Assembly (NCBI RefSeq): GCF_051307045.1
Contig: NZ_CP150452.1
Span: 2,480,001-2,544,000 of the forward strand
Length of the DNA: 64,000 nt
Source: Dryocola sp031988645
GTDB taxonomy: Bacteria > Pseudomonadota > Gammaproteobacteria > Enterobacterales > Enterobacteriaceae
Direction of reading: 5' to 3'
A program made the translations under genes and the position numbers. Shown one piece after another: positions 38,095-45,888 of this stretch (positions are counted from its first letter, which is position 1; each line of letters starts with the position of its first letter). The notes beneath the pieces were generated by a model that searched no databases, was not told where the DNA came from, and worked only from the letters and a program-made list of their open reading frames with translations.

Positions 38095-38623
38095 TCAGGC
38101 AGGCTGGCGGATGAGCATTTGCACCTGTTTATCGTGATAGTCGACAGCATGCTGGAACTGAAAACCAAAGCGCCCGGCGAGCCTTAAAGAGCGCTGATTG
38201 TCGGCGTCAATAATGCAGCACACCGGGCCTTTAAAGGCGTTATCGGCCCACTTTAAAATAGCCGCCAGCGCTTCCGTTGCGTATCCGCGGCCGTGTACCG
38301 CAGGAATCAGCGACCAGCCAGCCTCCGGGTAGGGCCAGCGCGGGCGTAATCTCGCGATGGGCATCCTGGAAACCCAGCGAGCCAACGTAGCGGCCGGAAG
38401 CTTTTTCAACCACCGCCCAGTAGCCATAGCCCAGCGCCTGCCAGTGGCCAATATAGCGCAGCAGGCGGCCCCAGCTCATCTCGGCGCTTTGCGGCTCGCC
38501 GCCGCCGAGAAACTTCACCATTTCCGGGTCGGCCCAGCAGGCCGCCAGCTCATCAAAATCATCCAGCGTAATCTGACGTAATATCAGACGCTCGGTTTCA
38601 AGTGTGGGCGCTTGCGTAACCAT
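38095..38623 (-). pseudogene. GNAT-family N-acetyltransferase, frameshifted
   Basis: RimJ/RimL-like acetyltransferase: TLETERLILRQITLDDFDELAA at the N-terminus, YGYWAVVEKASGRYVGSLGFQDA, then HGRGYATEALAAILKWAD (acetyl-CoA loop) and a C-terminal RSLRLAGRFGFQ. GGGCC 38332-38336 shifts the frame between the halves; one base fewer gives ALAYPEAGWSLIPAVHGRG and 175 residues. Substrate unknown. First gene of the accessory block. GGCC-set member. Confidence 0.88.
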
Positions 38624-38835
38624 TTTTATCCCCTTCTTATCGTTATCATTTTACCGTCTTATTCGCGGCGAGCTAAGCTAAGTGGTTAAAGAGTAATAAG
38701 ATTTTTCCGCAATGTCCGCAACGATAAATTGACAGGAAGATTGGATTCGCCAATTTGTAAGTTGCAGGGCGGCTGCGGCAGAGAAATATAGGGCACCTGC
38801 GCGAGCAGAGCCGCAAAATCTGGTGATTAATGCTG

Positions 38836-38864
38836 AAAAGCCGGTAACCTTTGCAGGTTGCCGG
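38836..38864 (-). terminator. Rho-independent terminator of the sulP gene
   Basis: Minus strand CCGGCAACCT - GCAA - AGGTTACCGG then CTTTTC, 10 bases after the SulP stop. Confidence 0.75.
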
Positions 38865-38873
38865 CCGAAGCTT

Positions 38874-40365
38874 TTAAAGCTTGCCGCTGAGCCGCTGATG
38901 GAAATCAGCGCTGCGAATATCAAGCCCGACGATGTTTACCTTAGCGTCATAGCGCTGATAACGCGTTTCGATGGCGTCCAGCACCGCGACCGTCGAGGCA
39001 TCCCATATTTGCGCCCGGGAAAGATCGATTATCACGTTCTGCGGATCGTCGGCGTAATGGAAATGCTCAAACAGATCGTTGCTGCTGGCAAAAAAGAGCG
39101 GACCCGTTACGGTGTAACGTACAGACTGGCCGTCTGCCAGAAGCTGGCGCTCGGCATGCACAACGTGGGCGATACGGCGAGCGAACAGCATCATCGCAAA
39201 AATCACCCCGCCGGCCACGCCAATTGCCAGATTCCCGGTAAAGACCGTGGCCCGCGACGGTAACAACCATCACCAGCGTTTCCGGGAGGGGCATGCGTTT
39301 TAACGTTGCGGGCGCAAGGCTATGCCAGTTGAGCGTTTTCACCGCCACGATCATCATAATGCCGGCCAGCACCACCATCGGTATTTTAGCCATCAGGTCG
39401 CTTAATACGGTGACCAGAAGCAGCACCACCAGGCCCGCCGCAAGGGTAGAAATACGCGTGCGTCCTTTGCCTAACTCTACGTTGACGATGGTTTGCCCAA
39501 TCATGGCACAGCCCGCGATGCCGCCGTAGAAACCGGCGAAGATATTAGACAGCCCCAGCCCCCAGCATTCACGACGTTTGCTGGATGGCGTATCCGTCAG
39601 CTCATCAACCAGTTTCGCGGTTAATAAAGACTCCATCAGGCCGACGAAAGCGATACTCAGCGCGCACGGCCAGACGATGCGTAGCGTCTCAAGATTCAGC
39701 GGCACCAGCAGCTCGGTGAGTCCGGGCATTCCCGCCTGCATGGGGCCGGTATCGCCTACGGTGGGAACCGAAAGCCCCATACCTGTACTGGCGGCGGTGA
39801 TGACTACGATAGCCACCAGCGGCGAAGGGATCGCTTTCACCACCCGCGGCAGCAGCAAAACAAGGGCGAGCGTTAACGCAAACAGCCCCCAGACCATCGG
39901 GCTATGCCCCCAGATATGCGGAACCTGGGCGAAGAAAATAAGAATGCCTAAAGCGTTCACAAATCCCGTCATCACCGATAGCGGAATATAGCGCATCATG
40001 CGCGCAAGCCCGGTTACGCCGAATAAAATCTGAATCAGCCCGGCGAAAATCACCGCGGGCAGGATGTAACCCACGCCGTACTGATGAACCATTGGTCCGA
40101 TAACCAGCGCGACCGAACCCGCCGCCGCGGTCACCATCGCGGGTCTGCCGCCTAACAGGGACATCGCCAGGCAAAGCACGACAGACGCCACCAGGCTCAC
40201 TTTTGGATCAACGCCTGCGATAACGGAAAATGAAATGACTTCGGGGATTAGCGCCAGCGCGGTAATCGCTCCGGCGAGCGACTCCCGGACCAGCAGGCGC
40301 GGCGAGTGCAGGACATAGCGAAGAGAGTTCTCCCGCGCGTGCATCTGGGTTTGAGTGGTTGTCAT
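38874..40365 (-). pseudogene. SulP-family anion transporter with STAS domain, frameshifted
   Basis: SLC26/SulP protein, 496 residues after correction: about 11-14 TM segments (LAGAITALALIPEVISFSVIAGVDP, AMVTAAAGSVALVIGPM, GCAMIGQTIVNVELG) and a C-terminal STAS domain (RYTVTGPLFFASSNDLFEHF, VIIDLSRAQIWDASTVAVLDAI). Probably sulfate or bicarbonate uptake. GGCCC 39249-39253 breaks the frame at LVMVVTVA; deletion of one C gives VTVAATVFTGNLAIGV. Not the E. coli dauA locus. GGCC-set member. Confidence 0.9.
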
Positions 40366-40532
40366 AGTTTCGTCTTTGCAGGTTTATTTTTTTTATCGCC
40401 GCGCCTTCAGGACGCGGCGGGATCGGGCCGGGCGTGATTGTACTGGCAGATTAGTGAGGATGCTAATGAATGCGACGCGGATCGCAGCCGCGGGCGGTCT
40501 GCTAACCTGTTATCGCCCGCGATGACGTAACG

Positions 40533-41048
40533 TTACTCTTCTGAAAGCCCGGGCGGATTGCTTTGTCCCAACAGCATCAGCATGCCGGCCAGGGCGTATT
40601 CCGCGGCCTGCACTATGACCGACCGGCAGTCGCCTTTGAAATGCGCTGATTTTATATAGGTTTCCGCATCAGGCAGCTGCCATGCAAACCATACGGTGCC
40701 TGCCGGCGTGCCGTCTTCTCCCCCTTCCGGGCCGGCATAGCCGCTGACCGCGATACTCGCATCGGCGCCCGAAAGACGTAACGCGCCGGCGGCCATTTCC
40801 GTCACCGTCTGGCCGCTGACCGCGGTGTAGCGATCGATAGTTTCAGGCCGCACGCCCAGCACCTTTTTTTTGGCATCGTCGTTGAAGGTGACAAAGCCTG
40901 TCCCATAAAAATGGGGGGTATCTTCCACCGCGCACAGGGTGGATGCGATGTGCCCGCCGGTGCAGGATTCGGCGGTAGTCAGAAATAACTTTCTTTCGAT
41001 CAATAACTTGCCCAGCTCATTAGCTACTGACGGCGAAGGCTCTTTCAT
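40533..41048 (-). CDS. CinA C-terminal-domain amidohydrolase (YdeJ/PncC-like)
   Basis: 171 residues, a stand-alone CinA-C domain. Catalytic Ser in TTAESCTGGHIAS; conserved GTGFVTFNDDAKKKVLGVRPETI, AVSGQTVTEMAAGAL and SGYAGPEGGEDGTPAGTVWFAW. Relatives with nicotinamide-mononucleotide amidase activity (PncC) share these; YdeJ-type paralogues may be inactive, so activity is uncertain. Its ATG overlaps the stop of the preceding 65-codon frame (ATGA). Confidence 0.88.
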   Translation of the reverse strand: MKEPSPSVANELGKLLIERKLFLTTAESCTGGHIASTLCAVEDTPHFYGTGFVTFNDDAKKKVLGVRPETIDRYTAVSGQTVTEMAAGALRLSGADASIAVSGYAGPEGGEDGTPAGTVWFAWQLPDAETYIKSAHFKGDCRSVIVQAAEYALAGMLMLLGQSNPPGLSEE

Positions 41049-41242
41049 GGCTGCCTCCCCGCATCTTTAACTTTGCACAGAAGTGAAAAGCCGCCGGCAT
41101 GAATGCCATCCTGCAGATGTGCTTTTGGCGCGAGATAAGATTCCAGACTATCGCCCACGCTTGTGGAAACGAATGTGCTCTGATCTTCCATCTCGCGGGC
41201 ATCACTTAACCAGCCATGATAATTTGCAAAATAAGTCGCCAT
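41045..41242 (-). CDS. Hypothetical protein, 65 residues, coupled to CinA-like gene
   Basis: I do not recognise this protein. It reads MATYFANYHGWLSDAREMED, then QSTFVSTSVGDSLESYLAPK, and ends GGFSLLCKVKDAGRQP. Soluble, one cysteine, no TM. Support for being real: AAAGGA ribosome-like site before ATG 41242, and its TGA overlaps the next ATG in an ATGA junction, typical of translational coupling. Probably an operon with the CinA-like gene. Confidence 0.6.
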   Translation of the reverse strand: MATYFANYHGWLSDAREMEDQSTFVSTSVGDSLESYLAPKAHLQDGIHAGGFSLLCKVKDAGRQP

Positions 41243-41423
41243 GAATGTTTTTCCTTTGCTAACGGTTTACCGGGGCCCTACGGCAAAGCAAGCCCGGAGC
41301 CTGGCATCAAAGAAGATTTACTGCCGTTCAGCAGGCAGACAGTCTGTACGGGAATAATAAAGAATAGCCAGGAATGGCGGCGTAAGGAGCGTTTAAGCCG
41401 CGCCTGACGGTAACGACGGCCAC

Positions 41424-41445
41424 AAAAAAGGCCGCCGCAGCGACC
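41424..41445 (-). terminator. Terminator of the 57-residue gene
   Basis: Minus strand GGTCGC - TGCG - GCGGCC then TTTTTT; begins 15 bases after the stop codon at 41460. Confidence 0.7.
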
Positions 41446-41459
41446 ATTTTAGACAAAAG

Positions 41460-41633
41460 TTATATGAGTTTAATTTTTACTTCATAGCCCTCAAGGCCGG
41501 CCATGGTTTCGCGAGGCGTAAGTTCGATTTCAGAGACTTCCATTCCCGTTTTTTTACGTAATTCAGCGATCTTTTTTGCGATCAGAGCGGAGATCTCCGC
41601 TTCGGCTTTTCGCTTGTGTTCTTCAATACTCAT
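41460..41633 (-). CDS. Small hypothetical protein, 57 residues, helical
   Basis: Too short for usual ORF cut-offs. Reads MSIEEHKRKAEAEISALIAK, KIAELRKKTGMEVSEIELTP, RETMAGLEGYEVKIKLI. Strongly charged, with an N-terminal amphipathic helix rich in Lys, Glu and Ala. GAGGT with 4-base spacing precedes ATG 41633, and a terminator follows. Codon use looks like a real gene. Not recognised; function unknown. Confidence 0.65.
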   Translation of the reverse strand: MSIEEHKRKAEAEISALIAKKIAELRKKTGMEVSEIELTPRETMAGLEGYEVKIKLI

Positions 41634-42059
41634 TTTTACCTCGTCTGGTTTCTCAAACGCATCAATGCGCCAGTAAGGTGACTGCAGATAGTGTGCTTCA
41701 CGCGGGCATAACTAACTATAAATAATAGACTATCTCAGATATAACCGCCCGGCAATTATCTCCCGCACGGCTGCGAAGCGCTGATTCCAGACTACTCCGT
41801 AGCTTAAAGCGGAAGAGGTTTTGACCGTGCCCGACACCCTAAAAGGCGATGGGTAAGGTCGGTACAGAGCAGAAGATGAGATGGCAAGGATAGGGCAAGG
41901 AATGGCGCAGCGAATAGCCGGACACAAAATTTAACAACGATCGAAAAAATACCTGGACGAGCGCCGTGCTGAGTATGTTATGGTTTAAAGCAAATACGAG
42001 GCCTGCAGCACTTTGCCAAGGTTAGGGATAACGTAAAAACGCCTTGTATTTCAATAGAT

Positions 42060-42163
42060 AAAAAAAGACCGAATACGATTCCTATATTCGGTCCAGGGAA
42101 ATGGCTCTTGGGAGAGAGCCGTGCGCTAAAAGTTGGCATTAATGCAGGCTAAGTCGCCTTGCC
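42060..42163 (-). ncRNA. sdsR: SdsR (RyeB) small RNA
   Basis: Minus strand from 42163: GGCAAGGCGACTTAGCCTGC, ATTAATGCCAACTTTTAGCG, CACGGCTCTCTCCCAAGAGC, CATTTCCCTGGACCGAATA, then the terminator hairpin GACCGAATA/TATTCGGTC and T7. About 104 nt and nearly identical to E. coli SdsR, the sigma-S-dependent, Hfq-binding RNA that represses mutS, tolC and ompD-type porins. The upstream CTATTCT at the -10 position fits sigma-S. Lies between pphA and yebY as in E. coli. Confidence 0.93.
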
Positions 42164-42252
42164 CCTTAAGAATAGATTACCGACGCAGGTTTTCCAGTCC
42201 GGCACAAAAGTGTTCAGAAAAAAACCTTGCTTCAGGTGATTATTACAGCGAA

Positions 42253-42291
42253 AACAGCAGTAACCGCTTGACGGTTATTGCTGTTTTTTTT
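42253..42291 (+). terminator. Rho-independent terminator of RyeA
   Basis: AACAGCAGTAACCG - CTTGA - CGGTTATTGCTG then T8: a long stem with a T-run on the plus strand. Confidence 0.88.
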
Positions 42292-42317
42292 GAACTGGAG
42301 TAAAGCGCAGGCGGGAT

Positions 42318-42659
42318 TTAGTTACACAACTGCCCGGCGCGCTCGATAAAGGGCGCAAGGCTCTTTTTTTTACCCGGCGCGTTCGGGTCGTCAATCTGTA
42401 TTACTGAGATGGGCTGTCCTGTCGTTTTGCCGCTTGCTACCTGCTGCTCCGCTTCGGCATTGAGCGGGTACTGCATCAGGGTGCTGGGATTAATAGCAAA
42501 CAAGGCGTGATTCGCCCGACAGCTCAGCATGACCTCCTCGCGATCGAAGGCCCATTTGTCTTTGCCCATTTCAAAACGGCTGACCGTAATGATTTGTGAT
42601 GCCGCAAGGGCCGCGCCGCTGCAGGTCAGCAGTAACAGCGCCAGGATACTCTTTTTCAT
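42318..42659 (-). CDS. yebY: DUF2511 periplasmic protein YebY
   Basis: 113 residues with a signal peptide (MKKSILALLLLTCSGAALA). Conserved SRFEMGKDKWAFDREEVMLSC and a C-terminal Cys (AGQLCN) that may pair with it. Third gene of yobA-yebZ-yebY, linked in E. coli to copper response. Exact function unknown. Start 25 bases after yebZ. Confidence 0.92.
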   Translation of the reverse strand: MKKSILALLLLTCSGAALAASQIITVSRFEMGKDKWAFDREEVMLSCRANHALFAINPSTLMQYPLNAEAEQQVASGKTTGQPISVIQIDDPNAPGKKKSLAPFIERAGQLCN

Positions 42660-42684
42660 GACTCTCTCTTAGATCTGTATGCCG

Positions 42685-43563
42685 CTAAAACGGCTCCCAG
42701 GTAGCAAAAGCGCTCACCGCGAGAAGCACCGCCACCGACAAAATCAATTCCAGCCAGGTTAGCTGAATAAAACGTTGCTGCGCAGCCGTCGCCGCCGCAC
42801 GGGTAAACCGCGGCACCAGCAAATAGCGATTGATCAGCGCTATTGCCACCATCACCGCGACCAGAACAACTTTCACCAGCAGCAATTGTACATAGCTGCT
42901 TGCAAGCGGCAAAGTCCCGCCGAGGATCAGCACAGCGTTGGCGACGCCTGTCGCTATCACCGCCGCGACGGCAAGATGCCCATAGCGTGAAAAACGCATC
43001 ATCGCCATGATGGCCGCCTGTCGCCAGCGCGGCCTGCGCGCCAGCCGCATGCACATCAGCAGCGGTAACAAGCCTCCGGCCCACCATGCGGCGCTAAGCA
43101 AATGCACCGCGTGATTCAGGCGCTGGAAACCGCCCGGAATGCCCTCGCGCATCGCCGCATGCCCTACGCCCGCCAGCAAAATTAACTGCGCGGCGGCAAG
43201 CAGCAGCAATACGTTCTGCAGCGCACGCGGCCTGATTAAATAGACCGCAGCGGTGACAACGCTAAGAAAAATTTGCCACAGCCAGACCGCGCCGAATTGC
43301 GTTCCAGCCACGGCAAGCCAAACCTGCGGGTTGAGGGTATCCGCCCAGCCGCTGCCCATTAAGCCAGCCTGTACCGCAAGCAGCAGTACGGCGCTTAGCA
43401 AAGACAGCCACAGGGCGCAGCGCCACTGTTTCTCCAGCCGCCGGCCCAGTACGGGTTTAAACGCCTGCGGCACAAGCAGCACGCTGCAAACGGTGCTGCC
43501 AAACAGCACCATCAAAGCGGCAAAATGGATAAACCGCAGCGCGATATACAGCGTTGAGAGCAT
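42685..43563 (-). CDS. yebZ: CopD-family copper-linked membrane protein YebZ
   Basis: 292 residues (E. coli 290). About eight TM segments; the CopD domain covers the C-terminal half. Conserved His in RFIHFAALM, NHAVHLLSAAWWAGGLLPLL. Paired with YobA (CopC) it probably moves copper across the inner membrane. Begins 6 bases after yobA. Confidence 0.93.
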   Translation of the reverse strand: MLSTLYIALRFIHFAALMVLFGSTVCSVLLVPQAFKPVLGRRLEKQWRCALWLSLLSAVLLLAVQAGLMGSGWADTLNPQVWLAVAGTQFGAVWLWQIFLSVVTAAVYLIRPRALQNVLLLLAAAQLILLAGVGHAAMREGIPGGFQRLNHAVHLLSAAWWAGGLLPLLMCMRLARRPRWRQAAIMAMMRFSRYGHLAVAAVIATGVANAVLILGGTLPLASSYVQLLLVKVVLVAVMVAIALINRYLLVPRFTRAAATAAQQRFIQLTWLELILSVAVLLAVSAFATWEPF

Positions 43564-43569
43564 CTCGCT

Positions 43570-43944
43570 TTATTTCACGCTGAAGCGATAGTTCCCTTTG
43601 GTTTTATGCCCGTCAACGGACACCACGTGCCAGTCAACCAGATAGTCGCCCGGCCTGAGCGACTCTTCCAGCGGTACGATAAGCTGTTTGCTGTTCTTCT
43701 CGTTGCGTTTAACCGCCCCGGTTTTTACCGCCGCCTCTTGCGGACCGGTAATTTTCACGCCGCTGAAATTTGGCTCGATCCCCTCAGAAAAATCGAGCGT
43801 CAGGGCCTGCGGCGCAGCCGTTACCGCAGCGTTCGCCGCCGGGTACTGGTTTTTAAGATGCGCGTGTGCGAAAACAACAGGAGAAGCGGAGATCGCAGCG
43901 AAAAATGCTGCTGCGGCCAGGATACGCGGGAGGGTGAAAGCCAT
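43570..43944 (-). CDS. yobA: CopC-family periplasmic copper-binding protein YobA
   Basis: 124 residues, E. coli length. Signal peptide ends at VFA so the mature protein begins HAHLKNQYPA; this N-terminal His plus DGHK near the C-terminus form the CopC Cu(II) site. No methionine-rich Cu(I) loop is present. First gene of yobA-yebZ-yebY. Confidence 0.94.
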   Translation of the reverse strand: MAFTLPRILAAAAFFAAISASPVVFAHAHLKNQYPAANAAVTAAPQALTLDFSEGIEPNFSGVKITGPQEAAVKTGAVKRNEKNSKQLIVPLEESLRPGDYLVDWHVVSVDGHKTKGNYRFSVK

Positions 43945-44094
43945 ATCAACTATTCCTTTTTATTATGTGAGACGGCGAAAGGATAACGCCGAGTGTTAAC
44001 TAAGTCGAATTGAGAACGGCTATCAATGCAGGTAAAAACTTGTCATCGGGTTCATCACGCAGTACCTTCTGCCGTGACAAAAACGGAGGACGCT

Positions 44095-44326
44095 ATGAAC
44101 TACAATCTCGCCGACTTACCCCAGGATGAAATGGACAAAGTAAACGTCGATCTCGCCGCCGCGGGCGTGGCCCTTTAAAGAGCGCTACAACATGCCGGTT
44201 ATCGCCGAGGTCGTCGAACGTGAACAGCCGGAAAATCTGCGAAACTGGTTCCGTGAAAGATTAATTGCCCATCGTCTGGCTTCTGTTCACCTGTCCCGCC
44301 TGCCTTATGAGCCAAAGATAAAATAA
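44095..44326 (+). pseudogene. holE: DNA polymerase III theta subunit HolE, frameshifted
   Basis: Reads MNYNLADLPQDEMDKVNVDL AAAGVA, then GGCCC at 44169-44173 gives an early stop. Removing one C restores FKERYNMPVIAEVVEREQPE, NLRNWFRERLIAHRLASVHL, SRLPYEPKIK: 76 residues, the E. coli length. Theta binds epsilon (DnaQ) in the core polymerase and stabilises it. ACGGAGGAC ribosome site. GGCC-set member. Confidence 0.93.
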
Positions 44327-44453
44327 TTGCGTTTTCCTTAATCATTCTTACAAAAGTGATGCTAAGCTTTTTACCGTTCAGTTGACCATGAGTACAGCTC
44401 GCCTGTCACGGCCCGGGATGGGCCGCTGAGGTGGATTGATTAAGGAAGAAATG

Positions 44454-45185
44454 ATGCCTGCATGGAACGTTGCCGCTGCGCAATATGGCGCCCGTCCCGG
44501 AGACCTCCGGGCCAATATCTCTCACCATTTAGATTTTATTCATCGAGCCGCCGCCGAGCAGATTGATTTACTTATTTTTCCCGAGCTTTCGCTAACGGGC
44601 TACGACCTCGAACAGGCCGCTTCCCTCGCCCTTCCCTTTAGCGACAGCCTTCTTTGCCCGCTGCAGGAAGCGGCTATCGCCCACCAGATGACCATTATCG
44701 TCGGCATGCCCCTGCGCAAGGGGAAAGCCGTTGCCACGGGTTTCGTTAGCTTTTTACCGGAAGGTTCGCGAGTAGCCTGCTGCAGGCCGCGACGTAGCGA
44801 CATCGCAGGCCAGGAAAATACTGCGCCGCTGGTCAGTCATCATCATCGCAGCATTGCGATTAGCCTGAATGCCGCAAGCGATGAAGAAACCGGGCCGCAC
44901 AGCGCCGCGAACTCGGGCGCCGATCTGTATGCCACCGGCAGGTTCGTCAATGAAATCAGCTATCAGCATGACGAAATGTATCTGCAGCGCTGGGCGCATA
45001 AATATCGGCTGCCGGTGCTGCTCGCCAACCACGCTTTTTCTTGCGGTCAATATCGCACCGCCGGGCGCAGCGCCTGCTGGGACGCTTACGGCCAGCTGGT
45101 GGTCAGAGCCGACCATGGCGAGCTGCTGACCATCGGCCGGCGCGATGAGAAAGGTTGGCATGGCGAGGTCATTCCTTTACGCTAG
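44454..45185 (+). CDS. yobB: Carbon-nitrogen hydrolase-like protein YobB
   Basis: Nitrilase-superfamily fold, 243 residues. N-terminal WNVAAAQYGARPGDLRANISH and FPELSLTGYD hold the first catalytic Glu. The usual Lys and Cys regions are not evident: the segment expected to hold CYD reads IAISLNAAS. So the protein may be inactive as an amidase. Two ATGs (44451 and 44454) follow AAGGA; the second has better spacing. Upstream of exoX as in E. coli. Confidence 0.8.
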   Translation: MPAWNVAAAQYGARPGDLRANISHHLDFIHRAAAEQIDLLIFPELSLTGYDLEQAASLALPFSDSLLCPLQEAAIAHQMTIIVGMPLRKGKAVATGFVSFLPEGSRVACCRPRRSDIAGQENTAPLVSHHHRSIAISLNAASDEETGPHSAANSGADLYATGRFVNEISYQHDEMYLQRWAHKYRLPVLLANHAFSCGQYRTAGRSACWDAYGQLVVRADHGELLTIGRRDEKGWHGEVIPLR

Positions 45186-45223
45186 CGTTTTGAGTAAGCG
45201 CTCGATGGCAATCTGGAGTAATT

Positions 45224-45886
45224 ATGCTGCGCGTTATAGATACGGAAACCTGCGGGCTGCAGGGCGGCGTGGTAGAGGTGGCGTCCGTTGATATTGAAAA
45301 CGGAAAGATAGTCAACCCGATGAGCGACCTGGTTCGTCCGGATCGCCCGATCGGCCATCAGGCGATGGCTATTCACAAAATCACCGAAGAGATGGTGGCG
45401 AATAAGCCGTGGATTGAAGAGGTTATTCCCCGCTATCACGGCAGCCCCTATTACGTTGCGCACAACGCCAGCTTCGACAGCCGCATGCTGCCAGATATGC
45501 CCGGCGAGTGGATTTGTACCGTAAAGCTGGCCCGCCGTTTATGGCCGGGCATCAAATACAGCAATATGGCGCTCTACAAATCCCTGAAGCTGAGCGTAGA
45601 GACGCCGGCAGGCCTGCACCATCACCGCGCCCTTTTCGACTGCTACATCACCGCGGCCCTGCTGATTCGCATTATGGATGAATCAGGCTGGACGCCGGAG
45701 CAGATGGTTACCATTACCGGGCGGCCCGCGCTGGTTAACACCATGATGTTTGGTAAATACCGCGGTAAAAAAATTGAAGAGATTGCGCAAGACGATCCGG
45801 GCTACCTGCGCTGGATGTTAAATAACATCAAGGAGCTTACCCCGGATCTGCGCATGACGCTAAAGCACTATCTGGAAGCTAAATAA
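45224..45886 (+). CDS. exoX: Exodeoxyribonuclease X
   Basis: 220 residues, E. coli length. DEDDh 3'-5' exonuclease: Exo I VIDTETCGL, Exo II YYVAHNASFDSRML, Exo III HHHRALFDCYI. Acts in mismatch repair and on damaged ends. A second C-terminal conserved segment (MMFGKYRGKKIEEIAQDDPGYLRWML) is typical of ExoX. Converges on ptrB. Confidence 0.96.
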   Translation: MLRVIDTETCGLQGGVVEVASVDIENGKIVNPMSDLVRPDRPIGHQAMAIHKITEEMVANKPWIEEVIPRYHGSPYYVAHNASFDSRMLPDMPGEWICTVKLARRLWPGIKYSNMALYKSLKLSVETPAGLHHHRALFDCYITAALLIRIMDESGWTPEQMVTITGRPALVNTMMFGKYRGKKIEEIAQDDPGYLRWMLNNIKELTPDLRMTLKHYLEAK

Positions 45887-45888
45887 CG

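Larger units (their letters stand above)
42000..42291 (+). ncRNA. ryeA: RyeA (SraC) small RNA, antisense to SdsR
   Basis: The plus strand across SdsR carries the RyeA/SraC RNA in E. coli. Here the conserved part continues past SdsR (AATAGATTACCGACGCAGGT TTTCCAGTCC) to a strong terminator at 42253-42291, as in E. coli. The 5' end is estimated; no promoter was fixed. Confidence 0.65.

Noticed and set aside
41730..41927. 65-codon minus-strand frame in the gap before SdsR
   Set aside because: No ribosome site, erratic composition (many Cys, Pro, Arg), no likeness; region more likely 5' of RyeA.
38000..42000. Genomic island or prophage remnant
   Set aside because: No integrase, transposase, tRNA end or direct repeats found; genes look chromosomal in style.
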